This document shows positions 9,953 to 18,941 of a stretch of DNA of 64,000 bases, in pieces. Where the stretch lies: the NCBI RefSeq assembly GCF_001431525.1, contig NZ_LDJH01000012.1, forward strand, positions 62,001-126,000. Reading direction: 5' to 3'. A program made the translations under genes and the position numbers. Each line of letters begins with the position of its first letter. The first letter of the stretch is position 1. This stretch comes from Stenotrophomonas koreensis. Its GTDB lineage: Bacteria > Pseudomonadota > Gammaproteobacteria > Xanthomonadales > Xanthomonadaceae. The notes under the pieces were generated by a model. That model was not told the DNA's origin. It did no database searches and worked only from the letters and a program-made list of their open reading frames with translations.

Positions 9953-10401
9953 TGCCCCTGCTGGGCGCGCGCGGTGTCCTGGATGAAGGCCAGCAATGCG
10001 GCCATGCCGTTGCTGCGGGTCGGTGACAGGTGCTTGGCCAGGCCGATCGCGGCCACGTAATCGGGCGTGGTGGCCAGGATCTCGGCAGCGCTGCGGCCCG
10101 AATACACCCGCAGGGCCAGGTAGATCAGCCCGGAGACGATGGCCGAATCACTGATCGCATGGAAGGTCAGCCGCTCGGCGTTGCCTTCGGCCACGATCCA
10201 GACCATCGATTGGCAGCCCATCAGCCGGTGGGCATCGGTTTTCCACTCGGCCGGCAGGTCGGGCAGCTTGCGGCCCAGGTCGATCAGGTACTGATAGCGC
10301 TCGGACCAGTCGCCGAAGAAGGAGAACTCCTCGGCAATCTCGGCCTGCGCCAGCGCCGGGGTGGCTTCCAGCGGGAACGGGGAAACGGGGGCAACGGTCA
10401 C
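9949..10401 (-). CDS. sufE: SufE-family sulfur acceptor
   Basis: A 150-aa SufE/CsdE-family protein, which accepts persulfide sulfur from a SufS/CsdA cysteine desulfurase for Fe-S cluster assembly. Visible features are the N-terminal FFGDWSERYQYLIDLGRKLP segment, the active-site loop HRLMGCQSMVWI with the acceptor cysteine, and the C-terminal LSPTRSNGMAALL motif. It lies between cysS and an MFS transporter on the same strand and overlaps the latter by four bases. No suf operon partners are visible in the window, so the desulfurase partner must be elsewhere. Confidence 0.93.
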   Translation of the reverse strand: MTVAPVSPFPLEATPALAQAEIAEEFSFFGDWSERYQYLIDLGRKLPDLPAEWKTDAHRLMGCQSMVWIVAEGNAERLTFHAISDSAIVSGLIYLALRVYSGRSAAEILATTPDYVAAIGLAKHLSPTRSNGMAALLAFIQDTARAQQGQ

Positions 10402-10447
10402 GGTGCAATTCCAGGTCTAGGACGGCGCTACGGTGGCGCCGGGGAGG

Positions 10448-11815
10448 TCAGGCGCGCTTCCAGCGCACGCCGGCCGGGGTGTCTTCCAGCACGATGCCTT
10501 CGGCGGTCAGTTGCTGGCGGATCGCATCGGCGCGGGCGAAATCGCGCGCGGCCTTGGCCGCCACGCGCTCGTCGACCAGTGCCTGGATGCGCGCATCGTC
10601 ATCGGCATTGCCGCCGTGGTTGAACCAGTCGGCCGGATCCTGCTGCAGCAGCCCCAGGGCCTTGCCGGCACCGAGCAGCGCGGACTTCAGGCGGGCGCGC
10701 TCGGGCGGGTCGCTGGCCTTGCGGGCCTCGGCGGCGATTGCGGCCAGTTCGGCCAGTGCCTGCGGCGTATTGAGGTCGTCATCCAGTACCTGCTCGATCA
10801 CCGCCGGGATGGTCGCCTGCGCCGGAACGTCGGCCAAGTCGCGCAGGGTGCCGTAGAGCCGGTCCAGGGTTCGGGTGCACTGCTCGATCAGGGAGTCGGA
10901 CCAGTCCAGTGGCTGGCGGTAATGAGCTGAAAGCAGGGCATAGCGCAGCGCCTCGGGGCGATGCTTGGCCACCAGGTCGTGCACGCGCTCGATGTTGCCC
11001 AGCGACTTGCTCATCTTGGCGCCGCCGAAGTTGAGCATGCCGTTGTGCAGCCAGAAGCGCGCGAACGGTGCGCCGCCGTGGGCGCACTCGCTCTGCGCCA
11101 CTTCGTTCTCGTGGTGCGGGAACTGCAGGTCGACACCGCCGGCATGGATGTCGATGGTCTGGCCCAGGTGGGCAGCGGCCATCGCCGAGCACTCGATGTG
11201 CCAGCCCGGCCGGCCCACGCCCCACGGCGATTCCCAGCCCGGCAGGTCGTCGCTGGACGGCTTCCACAGCACGAAGTCACCGGCATCACGCTTGTACGGG
11301 GCCACCTCGACCCGGGCACCGGCCAGCATGTCCTCAGGATCACGCCGCGAGAGCTTGCCGTAACCGTCAAAGCTGGCGACCGAGAACAGCACATGGCCGT
11401 CAGCGGCATAGGCATGGCCACGTTCGATCAACTGCTCGATCATCGCGATGATGTGCGGGATGTGCGCAGTGGCCTTGGGCTGGATGTCCGGTGCCTGCAC
11501 GCCGAGGGCGGCCATGTCTTCCAGGTAAGCGGCAGCAAAACGCTCGGTGATCGCGCTGATCGGCACCCCGGCCTCACGCGCGGCGGCGTTGATCTTGTCA
11601 TCGACGTCGGTGATGTTGCGTGCATAGCGCAGCGCGCCAAAGCGTCGGCGCAGCAGGTCGGCCAGCACGCCGAACACCACCGGGCCGCGGGCATTGCCGA
11701 TATGCACATAGTTGTAGACGGTCGGGCCGCAGACGTACATGGTGGGGCAGGCCGGGTCGAGCGGGGCGAAGGGCTCGGTCTGGCGTGACAGGGTGTTGTA
11801 CAGTCGCAGGCTCAT
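10448..11815 (-). CDS. cysS: Cysteine--tRNA ligase
   Basis: A 455-aa class I aminoacyl-tRNA synthetase charging tRNA-Cys. The N-terminal [20 protein letters not shown] holds the zinc Cys and the HIGH-type motif. Further on are WHIECSAM, the zinc-binding [10 protein letters not shown] segment, KMSKSLGN and the C-terminal anticodon-binding part ([18 protein letters not shown]). ATG at 11815 was chosen because MSLRLYNT matches the usual N-terminus; an ATG at 11845 would add ten residues. It is divergent from the small exported protein gene at 11956, leaving about 140 bases for two promoters. Confidence 0.96.
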   Translation of the reverse strand: MSLRLYNTLSRQTEPFAPLDPACPTMYVCGPTVYNYVHIGNARGPVVFGVLADLLRRRFGALRYARNITDVDDKINAAAREAGVPISAITERFAAAYLEDMAALGVQAPDIQPKATAHIPHIIAMIEQLIERGHAYAADGHVLFSVASFDGYGKLSRRDPEDMLAGARVEVAPYKRDAGDFVLWKPSSDDLPGWESPWGVGRPGWHIECSAMAAAHLGQTIDIHAGGVDLQFPHHENEVAQSECAHGGAPFARFWLHNGMLNFGGAKMSKSLGNIERVHDLVAKHRPEALRYALLSAHYRQPLDWSDSLIEQCTRTLDRLYGTLRDLADVPAQATIPAVIEQVLDDDLNTPQALAELAAIAAEARKASDPPERARLKSALLGAGKALGLLQQDPADWFNHGGNADDDARIQALVDERVAAKAARDFARADAIRQQLTAEGIVLEDTPAGVRWKRA

Positions 11816-11955
11816 GGCATGGCGGTAAGGAAAGTGATCGAACATTCTAACCCCCGGTGCGCGCTGCGTCCCCCGCAGCCCTTGGTCAATGGCGTTCAGC
11901 GTTGCGGCAGCGGCACCTGCCTAGACTATGCCCACTACTCAATTGCCCTGTGTCG

Positions 11956-12516
11956 ATGAATCTGCCTTCTGTTTTGTCGTTAGCGCTTGCCTGCTCTGCG
12001 GTGACTGCGGTGGCCGTCGCGCAGGAGCCGCCGCCTGAACGCACGGTGGTTGTGGAGAATGTCCGTCACGACTATGCCCAGGTATTGAACGTGGAGCCGG
12101 TGTTCCAGGTGCTGCGCGCCACCCGTACCGAAGAGCATTGCGAGCCGGTCAGTACCCGTACCCTGGACCCGGTGCATGTGGTGGTTGACGAGGAGGAGAA
12201 GGGGCGGCTGGGCCGTTTCTGGACTTCGGTGCGGCGCATGTTCGGTGCCGAGGGCGATGCCGGCGATGATTTGGCCGGCACTGCCGTTGCGGCCGACACC
12301 GAGGTGATCCGCCGCGATCCGCTGCTGACCCGCAATTGCCGCATTGTCGAAGTCGGGCGCGAGTTCCGCCGCCCGATCGCCTATGACGTGGATTACGTCT
12401 GGCGCGGCACCAAGTACCGCTCGCGGCTGCCGGAGGATCCGGGCAACCGGCTGCGCATCCGCATTTCAGTGACCCCGGTGGTTGCCGGCCAGACGGCCGA
12501 CGGTCAGCCCGATTAA
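11956..12516 (+). CDS. Exported hypothetical protein (envelope-associated family)
   Basis: A 186-aa protein with a clear Sec signal peptide (MNLPSVLSLALACSAV, cleavage probably after AVAQ). The mature part contains HDYAQVLNVEPVFQVLR, EEHCEPV and later RNCRIVEVGREFRRP, with a final YDVDYVWRGTKYRSRLP block. This layout resembles Xanthomonadaceae exported proteins related to glycine-zipper/UmoC-like envelope proteins, but the glycine-zipper segment is absent. Two cysteines may form a disulfide. Transcribed away from cysS; its 3' end is followed by the candidate arginine leader. Function not known. Confidence 0.75.
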   Translation: MNLPSVLSLALACSAVTAVAVAQEPPPERTVVVENVRHDYAQVLNVEPVFQVLRATRTEEHCEPVSTRTLDPVHVVVDEEEKGRLGRFWTSVRRMFGAEGDAGDDLAGTAVAADTEVIRRDPLLTRNCRIVEVGREFRRPIAYDVDYVWRGTKYRSRLPEDPGNRLRIRISVTPVVAGQTADGQPD

Positions 12517-12531
12517 CGACTGTCCACGCGC

Positions 12532-12560
12532 TTGCGTGCTGCAGGTGCACATGCGATTAT
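12532..12560 (+). promoter_or_regulatory. Weak candidate promoter for the arg cluster
   Basis: TTGCGT (12532-12537) and GATTAT (12555-12560) are separated by 17 bases. If used, transcription would begin near 12567, so the leader peptide would start essentially leaderless at ATG 12569. Both hexamers are poor matches, so this is only a candidate. Confidence 0.25.
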
Positions 12561-12670
12561 TGCCACCGATGAAAGCGACCGACTTCCAGCACGCCAGCAG
12601 TACCGCCCGGATGGCCTCCGGGATGACCTCGCGTGCCCGCCGACCGGAACCCCACATAGTTGCTGGGTAA
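12551..12670 (+). CDS. Candidate arginine-rich leader peptide upstream of argF'
   Basis: A 39-codon frame (ATG 12551 with AGG 7 bases upstream; a second in-frame ATG at 12569) ending at TAA 12668-12670. It has five Arg codons, three of them in the run Arg-Ala-Arg-Arg (CGT GCC CGC CGA, 12632-12643). The last six bases before and into the stop, CTGGGT at 12663-12668, can pair with the 5' arm of the terminator that follows. This is the layout of a ribosome-mediated amino-acid attenuator, here in front of an arginine gene. Peptide expression is inferred, not known; the pattern could be chance in GC-rich DNA. Confidence 0.5.
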   Translation: MRLLPPMKATDFQHASSTARMASGMTSRARRPEPHIVAG

Positions 12671-12703
12671 ACCGGAGTGTTGTGCTGTCTGTCCGAAACC
12701 CAG
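12663..12703 (+). promoter_or_regulatory. Candidate antiterminator of an arg attenuator
   Basis: CTGGGT (12663-12668) plus CGG (12673-12675) can pair with CCG (12693-12695) plus ACCCAG (12698-12703). This competes directly with the terminator hairpin at 12696-12720, which uses the same ACCCAG. A ribosome stalled at the Arg codons 12632-12643 would leave CTGGGT free, while one at the TAA would cover it. A possible pause hairpin, CCGGA-TGGCC-TCCGG, lies at about 12607-12621. Confidence 0.5.
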
Positions 12704-12733
12704 TCTTAGCGGCTGGGTTTTTTCGTTTTTTTT
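12696..12733 (+). terminator. Rho-independent terminator / attenuator before argF'
   Basis: AAACCCAG (12696-12703), a 9-base loop and CTGGGTTT (12713-12720) form a perfect 8-bp stem followed by TTTTTTCG and a second T-run. It lies about 60 bases before the argF' ATG with no gene ending nearby except the short Arg-rich frame, so it most likely acts as an attenuator. Confidence 0.8.
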
Positions 12734-12793
12734 CTGTCGAATCGGTTTCATACAAAACTTTTCGGTCGTTGCGGCCACCTTCAACCAGGAACA

Positions 12794-13804
12794 ATGTCAG
12801 TGAAGCACTTCCTTAATACGCAGGATTGGAGCCGCCCCGAACTGGATGCCCTGCTGGACCAGGCGCGTGCATTCAAGCAGACCAAACTGGGCGACCAGCT
12901 CAAGGGCAAGGCCGTGGCGCTGGTGTTCTTCAACCCGTCCATGCGCACCCGCACCAGCTTCGAACTGGGCACCTTCCAGCTCGGCGGCCATGCGGTGGTG
13001 CTGCAGCCGGGCAAGGATGCGTGGCCGATCGAGTTTGACCTGGGCACGGTGATGGACGGCGATACCGAAGAGCACATCGCCGAAGTGGCCAAGGTGCTGG
13101 GCCGCTACGCCGACATCCTGGCCGTGCGCGCCTTCCCGAAGTTCGTGGACTGGCAGATCGACCGCCAGGACCGCGTGCTGGCCGCCTTTGCCAAGTACTC
13201 GCCGGTGCCGGTGATCAACATGGAGACCATCACCCATCCGTGCCAGGAGCTGGCCCACATCCTGGCCCTGCAGGAACACTTCGGTACCACCGACCTGCGT
13301 GGCAAGAAGTACGTGCTGACCTGGACCTACCACCCCAAGCCGCTGAACACCGCCGTGGCCAATTCGGCGCTGACCATCGCCACCCGCATGGGCATGGATG
13401 TGACCCTGCTGTGCCCGACCCCGGACTACATCCTGGACGAGCGCTACATGGGCTGGGCGGAAGCCAACGTGGCCGAGAGCGGCGGTTCGCTGCAGGTCTC
13501 CCATGACATCGCCAGCGCCTATGCCGGCGCCGATGTGGTCTATGCCAAGAGCTGGGGAGCGCTGCCTTTCTTCGGCAACTGGGCCCCGGAGCAGCCGATC
13601 CGCGACCAGTACAAGCACTTCATCGTCGATGAGGCCAAGATGGCGCTGACCAACAATGGCGTGTTCAGCCACTGCCTGCCGCTGCGCCGCAACGTCAAGG
13701 CCACCGACGGTGTGATGGACTCGCCGCAGTGCATTGCCATCAACGAAGCCGAAAACCGCCTGCACGTGCAGAAGGCCATCATGGCCGCACTGGCCCACCA
13801 GTAA
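12794..13804 (+). CDS. argF': N-acetylornithine carbamoyltransferase
   Basis: A 336-aa transcarbamylase making N-acetylcitrulline from N-acetylornithine and carbamoyl phosphate. SMRTRT (49-54) is the carbamoyl-phosphate loop, and HPCQELAHI and [10 protein letters not shown] follow. Glu92 (DTEEHI) is the residue that, in the Xanthomonas enzyme, distinguishes acetylornithine from succinylornithine (Pro92) use, and Lys302 is the lysine found carboxylated there. Both are present, so the substrate call is strong. It begins the arg cluster and is followed 25 bases later by argG. The upstream candidate attenuator suggests control by charged tRNA-Arg. Confidence 0.96.
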   Translation: MSVKHFLNTQDWSRPELDALLDQARAFKQTKLGDQLKGKAVALVFFNPSMRTRTSFELGTFQLGGHAVVLQPGKDAWPIEFDLGTVMDGDTEEHIAEVAKVLGRYADILAVRAFPKFVDWQIDRQDRVLAAFAKYSPVPVINMETITHPCQELAHILALQEHFGTTDLRGKKYVLTWTYHPKPLNTAVANSALTIATRMGMDVTLLCPTPDYILDERYMGWAEANVAESGGSLQVSHDIASAYAGADVVYAKSWGALPFFGNWAPEQPIRDQYKHFIVDEAKMALTNNGVFSHCLPLRRNVKATDGVMDSPQCIAINEAENRLHVQKAIMAALAHQ

Positions 13805-13829
13805 CCGATCAACAACCGGAAAAACCCCC

Positions 13830-15023
13830 ATGAGCAACAAAGACATCGTCCTGGCCTTCTCCGGCGGACTGGATACCTCCTTCTGCGTGCCCTACCTGCA
13901 GGAGCGCGGCTGGAACGTGCATACCGTGTTCGCCGACACCGGCGGCGTGGATGCCGAAGAGCGTGATTTCATCGAAAAGCGCGCCGCCGAGCTGGGCGTG
14001 GCCAGCCATGTCACCGTCGACGGTGGCCCGGCGATCTGGGAAGGCTTCGTCAAGCCGTTCGTGATGGCCGGCGAGGCCTACCAGGGCCAGTACCCGCTGC
14101 TGGTCTCCGACCGCTACCTGATTGTCGACGCCGCGCTGAAGCGCTGCGCCGAGCTGGGCACCAAGGCGATTGCCCACGGCTGCACCGGCATGGGCAATGA
14201 CCAGGTGCGTTTTGACCTGGCGGTCAAGGCCCTGGGCGATTACGAGATCGTCGCCCCGATCCGTGAGATCCAGAAGGAACACACCCAGACCCGCGCCTAC
14301 GAGCAGAAGTACCTGGAAGAGCGCGGTTTTGGCGTGCGCGCCAAGCAGCAGGCCTACACCATCAATGAAAACCTGCTCGGCCTGACCATGTCCGGCGGCG
14401 AGATCGACCGCTGGGAGGCCCCGGGTGAGGGCGCCCGCGGCTGGTGCGCCCCGCGCAGCGCCTGGCCGGTCGAGCCGCTGACGGTCAAGCTGAAGTTTGT
14501 CCAGGGCGAGGCGGTGGAGCTGGATGGCAAGGCCATGCCGGGTGAGCAGATCCTGGCCAGGCTCAACAAGATGTTCGCCCCGTACGGCGTGGGCCGCGGC
14601 GTCTACACCGGTGACACCGTCATCGGCCTGAAGGGCCGCATCGTGTTCGAGGCCCCGGGTCTGGTCTCGCTGCTGACCGCCCACCGCGCGCTGGAAGATG
14701 CGGTGCTGACCAAGCAGCAGAACCGCTTCAAGCCGGAAGTGGCGCGCAAGTGGGTGGAGCTGGTCTATGAAGGCTTCTACCACGACCCGCTCAAGAGCGA
14801 CATCGAGGCGTTCCTGAAGTCCAGCCAGGCCAAGGTCAATGGCGAAGTCACCCTGGAAACCCGTGGTGGCCGCGTTGACGCGGTTGCCGTGAAGTCGCCG
14901 CACATCCTCAACGCCAAGGGCGCCACCTACGCGCAGTCGGCCGACTGGGGCGTGGAAGAGGCTGAAGGCTTCATCAAGCTGTTCGGCATGAGCTCGACCC
15001 TGTACGCCCAGGTCAACCGCTGA
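13830..15023 (+). CDS. argG: Argininosuccinate synthase
   Basis: A 397-aa enzyme condensing citrulline and aspartate with ATP. The N-terminus has the P-loop-like AFSGGLDTS motif (about residues 8-16), with [14 protein letters not shown] and YTINENLLG further on. ATG 13830 was chosen because the frame remains open upstream only inside argF'. It follows argF' by 25 bases and is separated from the deacetylase gene by a hairpin-rich spacer. In this pathway acetylcitrulline must be deacetylated before argG acts, which fits the neighbouring deacetylase. Confidence 0.96.
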   Translation: MSNKDIVLAFSGGLDTSFCVPYLQERGWNVHTVFADTGGVDAEERDFIEKRAAELGVASHVTVDGGPAIWEGFVKPFVMAGEAYQGQYPLLVSDRYLIVDAALKRCAELGTKAIAHGCTGMGNDQVRFDLAVKALGDYEIVAPIREIQKEHTQTRAYEQKYLEERGFGVRAKQQAYTINENLLGLTMSGGEIDRWEAPGEGARGWCAPRSAWPVEPLTVKLKFVQGEAVELDGKAMPGEQILARLNKMFAPYGVGRGVYTGDTVIGLKGRIVFEAPGLVSLLTAHRALEDAVLTKQQNRFKPEVARKWVELVYEGFYHDPLKSDIEAFLKSSQAKVNGEVTLETRGGRVDAVAVKSPHILNAKGATYAQSADWGVEEAEGFIKLFGMSSTLYAQVNR

Positions 15024-15048
15024 CGGCAGGAAAGTAGTTCCCAGAAAC

Positions 15049-15104
15049 GAGGAACGAGTGCCTGGCGTTGCCGGCACTCGCGCCTTTCTCCCTGCTCGTT
15101 CCTC
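15049..15104 (+). repeat. Nested inverted repeats between argG and argE
   Basis: GAGGAACGAG (15049-15058) is an exact inverted match of CTCGTTCCTC (15095-15104). Inside it CGAGTGCC (15055-15062) pairs with GGCACTCG (15073-15080). The two stems share CGAG, so the full forms exclude each other. There is no T-run, so it is not a simple terminator; it may be an RNA-stability or processing element. Confidence 0.7.
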
Positions 15105-15130
15105 TTAACCCGTTGCCACAGCCCACGACC

Positions 15131-16228
15131 ATGACCGAACTCCTGCACGCCACCCTGGCGCACCTGGAACAGCTGGTGTCCTTCGACACCCGCAATCCGC
15201 CGCGTGCGATCACCACCGGTGGCATCTTCGACTACCTGCGCGCGCAGCTGCCGGGCTTCACGGTCGAGGTCATCGACCACGGTGCCGGTGCGGTCAGCCT
15301 GTACGCCGTGCGCGGCACCCCGAAGTACCTGTTCAACGTCCACCTGGACACCGTGCCCGATTCGCCGCAGTGGTCGGCTGACCCGCATCTGATGCGGCGG
15401 CTGGATGACCGTGTGGTCGGGCTGGGCGTGTGTGACATCAAGGGCGCGGCTGCGGCGCTGGTGGCCGCGGCCAATGCCTGCGATGGCGATGCCGCCTTCC
15501 TGTTTTCCTCCGACGAGGAGGCCAACGACCCGCGCTGCATCGCTGCGTTCCTGGCCCGGCAGATTCCGTACCAGGCGGTGCTGGTGGCCGAGCCGACAAT
15601 GAGCGAGGCGGTGCTGGCCCACCGCGGCATTTCCTCGGTGCTGATGAAGTTCGAAGGCCGTGCCGGGCATGCCTCGGGCAGGCAGGACCCCTCGGCCAGT
15701 GCGCTGCACCAGGCCATGCGCTGGGGCGGCAAGGCGCTGGATCATGTCGATGCGCTGGCGCACGAACGCTTTGGCGGGCTGACTGGCCTGCGCTTCAACA
15801 TCGGCCGGGTCGAAGGCGGGATCAAGGCCAACATGATTGCCCCGGCCGCGGAAGTGCGTTTCGGCTTCCGCCCGCTGCCGTCGATGGACATCGATGCGCT
15901 GCTGGCCACCTTTGCCGGGTTTGCGCAGCCGGCTGCCGCACATTTTGAAGAAACCTTCCGTGGCCCGAGCCTGCCGGCCGGCGATATCGCACGGGCCGAG
16001 GAGCGTCGCCTGGCCGCGCGCGACATCGCCGATGCGCTGAACCTGCCGATCGGCAATGCGGTGGACTTCTGGACCGAGGCCTCGCTGTTCTCGGCCGCCG
16101 GTTACACCACCATGGTCTACGGCCCGGGCGACATCGCCCAGGCGCATACGGCCGATGAGTTCGTCACTTACGACCAGCTGCAGCGCTATGCCGAATCGGT
16201 GTTGCGCATCATCGAACAGGGCGCCTGA
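15131..16228 (+). CDS. argE: N-acetylcitrulline / acetylornithine deacetylase (M20 family)
   Basis: A 365-aa zinc-dependent M20 deacetylase. Visible motifs are FNVHLDTVPD (metal His/Asp), GLGVCDIKGA, the catalytic FSSDEEAND, VAEPT, the dimerisation-domain GRAGHASGRQDPSASA, and AHTADEFV near the C-terminus with the last metal His. Its place between argG and the NAG kinase, with an acetylornithine transcarbamylase present, argues that acetylcitrulline is the physiological substrate, as in Xanthomonas campestris. ATG 15131 gives the usual family N-terminus. Two small hairpins follow the stop. Confidence 0.93.
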   Translation: MTELLHATLAHLEQLVSFDTRNPPRAITTGGIFDYLRAQLPGFTVEVIDHGAGAVSLYAVRGTPKYLFNVHLDTVPDSPQWSADPHLMRRLDDRVVGLGVCDIKGAAAALVAAANACDGDAAFLFSSDEEANDPRCIAAFLARQIPYQAVLVAEPTMSEAVLAHRGISSVLMKFEGRAGHASGRQDPSASALHQAMRWGGKALDHVDALAHERFGGLTGLRFNIGRVEGGIKANMIAPAAEVRFGFRPLPSMDIDALLATFAGFAQPAAAHFEETFRGPSLPAGDIARAEERRLAARDIADALNLPIGNAVDFWTEASLFSAAGYTTMVYGPGDIAQAHTADEFVTYDQLQRYAESVLRIIEQGA

Positions 16229-16259
16229 AGCGCCCTGACGTGCCGGCACCTGGTGCCGG
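16219..16259 (+). other. Two consecutive hairpins at the end of argE
   Basis: GGGCGC-ctgaa-GCGCCC (16219-16235) spans the argE stop codon, and CCGGCACC-t-GGTGCCGG (16243-16259) follows. The downstream T content is weak, so they may attenuate or stabilise mRNA before the kinase/synthase gene rather than terminate. Confidence 0.5.
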
Positions 16260-16304
16260 TGCTTTCCCCTACCTGCGGCATGCCGCCGTTTTGAAGAAAC
16301 TGCA

Positions 16305-17633
16305 ATGTCTCCTTCCCAGCTTGCCCATCGTCAGACCCGTCAGACCATCGTGCGCCTGCTTTCCTCCATGGCCAGTGCCAAGGAGATCAGCCAGTACCTC
16401 AAGCGCTTCTCGCAGCTGGACGCCAAGCGCTTTGCCGTGGTCAAGGTCGGCGGTGCGGTGTTGCGTGATGACCTGGAGGCGCTGACCTCCTCGCTGTCCT
16501 TCCTGCAGGAGGTCGGCCTGACCCCGATCGTGCTGCACGGCGCCGGCCCGCAGCTGGATACCGAGCTGTCGGCGGCCGGGATCGAGAAGCACACCGTCAA
16601 TGGCCTGCGCGTGACCACTCCCGAAGCGCTGGCGATCGTGCGCCGGGTGTTCCAGAGCGCCAACCTGGAACTGGTGGAGGCGCTGCAGCGCAACGGTGCG
16701 CGCGCCACCTCGATCACCGGCGGGGTGTTCGAGGCCGACTATCTGGACCGTGACACCTACGGCCTGGTCGGCGAGGTCAACAAGGTCAACCTGGCCCCGA
16801 TCGAGGCATCCCTGCGTGCCGGTTCGATCCCGGTGATTGCCTCCCTGGGCGAGACCGCCGGCGGCCAGATCCTCAACGTCAATGCAGACTTTGCCGCCAA
16901 CGAGCTGGTCTGCGAGCTGCAGCCGTACAAGATCATCTTCCTCACCGGCACCGGCGGCCTGCTGGACGAGAACGGCAAGCTGATCGACTCGATCAACCTG
17001 TCCACCGAATACGAGCAGCTGATGGCCCAGCCGTGGATCCACGGCGGGATGCGCGTGAAGATTGAGCAGATCAAGGACCTGCTGGACAAGCTGCCGATGG
17101 AATCGTCGGTGTCGATCACCCGTCCGGCCGACCTGGCCAAGGAACTGTTCACTCACAAGGGCTCGGGCACCCTGGTCCGCCGCGGCGAGCGCGTGCTCAC
17201 CGCCACCTCGTGGGCCGAGCTGGACCTGGTGCGGATGAAGCAGCTGATCGAATCCAGCTTCGGCCGTGAGCTGGTGCCGGATTACTTTGAAAAGACCATG
17301 CTGCTGCGCTGCTATGTCAGCGAGAACTACCGTGCGGCGATGATCCTCACCGACGAGGCCCAGGGCGTTTACCTGGACAAGTTCGCGGTGCTGGACGAGG
17401 CGCAGGGCGAGGGCCTGGGCCGGGCGGTGTGGAACGTGATGCGCGAGCAGACCCCGCAGATGTTCTGGCGTTCGCGCAGCGGCAACCCGGTCAACCATTT
17501 CTATTACGCCCAGTCCGATGGCTGCTACAAGCTCGGCCAGTGGAAGGTGTTCTGGTTCGGCGCGCCGGATTTTGATGCCATCCGTGGCTATGTGGACCAC
17601 TGCGCGGCGCGTCCGCCGAGCCTGCGCGGCTGA
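16305..17633 (+). CDS. argB: Bifunctional N-acetylglutamate kinase / N-acetylglutamate synthase
   Basis: A 442-aa fusion catalysing the first two arginine steps: acetyl-CoA-dependent acetylation of glutamate and phosphorylation of N-acetylglutamate. The N-terminal amino-acid kinase domain (about 1-285) shows [27 protein letters not shown] and [13 protein letters not shown]. The C-terminal GNAT-type domain (about 290-440) ends in [20 protein letters not shown], typical of the vertebrate-like NAGS module known from Xanthomonas NAGS/K. It is followed by argC 23 bases later. No separate argA is visible in the window, consistent with the fusion supplying both activities. Confidence 0.95.
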   Translation: MSPSQLAHRQTRQTIVRLLSSMASAKEISQYLKRFSQLDAKRFAVVKVGGAVLRDDLEALTSSLSFLQEVGLTPIVLHGAGPQLDTELSAAGIEKHTVNGLRVTTPEALAIVRRVFQSANLELVEALQRNGARATSITGGVFEADYLDRDTYGLVGEVNKVNLAPIEASLRAGSIPVIASLGETAGGQILNVNADFAANELVCELQPYKIIFLTGTGGLLDENGKLIDSINLSTEYEQLMAQPWIHGGMRVKIEQIKDLLDKLPMESSVSITRPADLAKELFTHKGSGTLVRRGERVLTATSWAELDLVRMKQLIESSFGRELVPDYFEKTMLLRCYVSENYRAAMILTDEAQGVYLDKFAVLDEAQGEGLGRAVWNVMREQTPQMFWRSRSGNPVNHFYYAQSDGCYKLGQWKVFWFGAPDFDAIRGYVDHCAARPPSLRG

Positions 17634-17656
17634 AGCACCAGAAGGAGTCCGAACAG

Positions 17657-18610
17657 ATGAGCGAGAAGACCTTCACCGTCGGCATCGTCGGCGCCCGCGG
17701 CTACACCGGGGCCGAGCTGATCCGTCTGCTGGCCGGGCATCCGGCGATCGAACTGGCGTTTGTCTCCAGCCGTGAGCTGGCCGGCCAGCGCGTGGCCGAG
17801 CACAACCCGGCCTACAGCGGCACGCTGTGTTACGAGAACCTGGATGCCGAGGCGGTGGCCGCCAAGGGCGTGGATGCGGTGGTGCTGGCCCTGCCCAACG
17901 GGCTGGCCGCACCGTTCGTGGCCGCCATCGACGCGGTCAGGCCGCAGACGGTGATCGTCGACCTGTCGGCCGATTACCGCTTCGATCCGTCCTGGTACTA
18001 CGGCCTGCCCGAGCTGACCCGCAGCCGTGCCGCCGGCAAGACCCGCATCGCCAACCCCGGCTGCTATGCCACCGGCATGCAGCTGGCGATCGCGCCGATG
18101 CGCGATGTACTGGCCGGCCCGCCGCAGTGCTTCGGTGTGTCCGGCTGGTCCGGTGCCGGCACCACACCCAGCGACAAGAACAACCCGCAGCTGCTGGCCG
18201 ACAACCTGATGCCGTATGCGCTGACCAACCACGTGCACGAGCGCGAGGTCACGGCCCAGCTCGGCTTCCCGGTGGAGTTCATGCCGCATGTGGCACCGCA
18301 CTTCCGTGGCATCACCCTGACCATCAACCTGTGGCTGAGCCAGCCGCTGAGCGTGGAGCAGGTCAAGGCGCGCTACCTGGCCGCCTACCAGCAGGAGCCG
18401 CTGGTCGAGGTGGTTGACCAGGCGCCGTGGGTGAGCCGGATTGCCGGCCGCAATGGCGTGCAGATCGGTGGCTTCACCCTGGCCCCGGGCGGCAAGCGGG
18501 TGGTGGTGGTGGCCACCATCGACAACCTGCTCAAGGGCGCCGCCACCCAGGCGCTGCAGAACCTCAACCTGGCCCTGGGTCTGGACGAGCTGACCGCGAT
18601 CACCCCGTAA
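17657..18610 (+). CDS. argC: N-acetyl-gamma-glutamyl-phosphate reductase
   Basis: A 317-aa NADPH-dependent reductase making N-acetylglutamate semialdehyde. The N-terminal [20 protein letters not shown] is the nucleotide-binding loop, [10 protein letters not shown] contains the catalytic cysteine, and [10 protein letters not shown] carries the catalytic His region. An AGGAG-like site precedes ATG 17657. The next arg gene, argH, is 331 bases away because a tandem repeat block occupies the junction. Confidence 0.95.
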   Translation: MSEKTFTVGIVGARGYTGAELIRLLAGHPAIELAFVSSRELAGQRVAEHNPAYSGTLCYENLDAEAVAAKGVDAVVLALPNGLAAPFVAAIDAVRPQTVIVDLSADYRFDPSWYYGLPELTRSRAAGKTRIANPGCYATGMQLAIAPMRDVLAGPPQCFGVSGWSGAGTTPSDKNNPQLLADNLMPYALTNHVHEREVTAQLGFPVEFMPHVAPHFRGITLTINLWLSQPLSVEQVKARYLAAYQQEPLVEVVDQAPWVSRIAGRNGVQIGGFTLAPGGKRVVVVATIDNLLKGAATQALQNLNLALGLDELTAITP

Positions 18611-18616
18611 CAACCG

Positions 18617-18884
18617 TGTGGGAGCGACCCTGGTCGCGACGCCTTTCGCGCGCCAGCGCGCTCCCACAGGTCAGGCAAGAAATGGATGTGTGGGAGCGAC
18701 CTTGGTCGCGATGCCTTTCGCGCGCCAGCGCGCTCCCGCAGTTCAGGCAACAAATGGATGTGTGGGAGCGACCTTGGTCGTGACGCTTTTCGCGCGCCAG
18801 CGCGCTCACACAGTTCAGGCAGCAAATGAATGTGTGGGAGCGACCTTGGTCGCGATGCCTTTCGCGCGTCAGCGCGCTCCCACA
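18617..18884 (+). repeat. Four tandem REP-like units with exact 72-base period
   Basis: Each 52-base unit runs TGTGGGAGCGACC...GCGCGCTCCCACA, starting at 18617, 18689, 18761 and 18833, with 20-base linkers related to GGTCAGGCAAGAAATGGATG. Each unit holds two nested palindromes (GCGACC...GGTCGC and CGCGC...GCGCG) inside the outer GTGGGAGCG/CGCTCCCAC. Units differ at a few bases, so the copies are not brand new. This is REP/BIME-like DNA of the type common in Pseudomonas and Stenotrophomonas, lying inside the argC-argH junction. Confidence 0.93.
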
Positions 18885-18941
18885 AACAACGCGATACATG
18901 GCCTCGGGCCAGCACCCCAACCCGCATTCGAGATTCCCCTC

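Noticed and set aside
18617-18884. CRISPR array
   Set aside because: The repeats are long palindromes and the 20-base linkers are nearly identical to each other, unlike spacers; no cas genes are present.
18618-18941. An N-terminal extension of argH through the REP units
   Set aside because: The frame is open only because the 72-base period is a multiple of three and the repeats are GC-rich; similarity to argininosuccinate lyases begins at ATG 18942.
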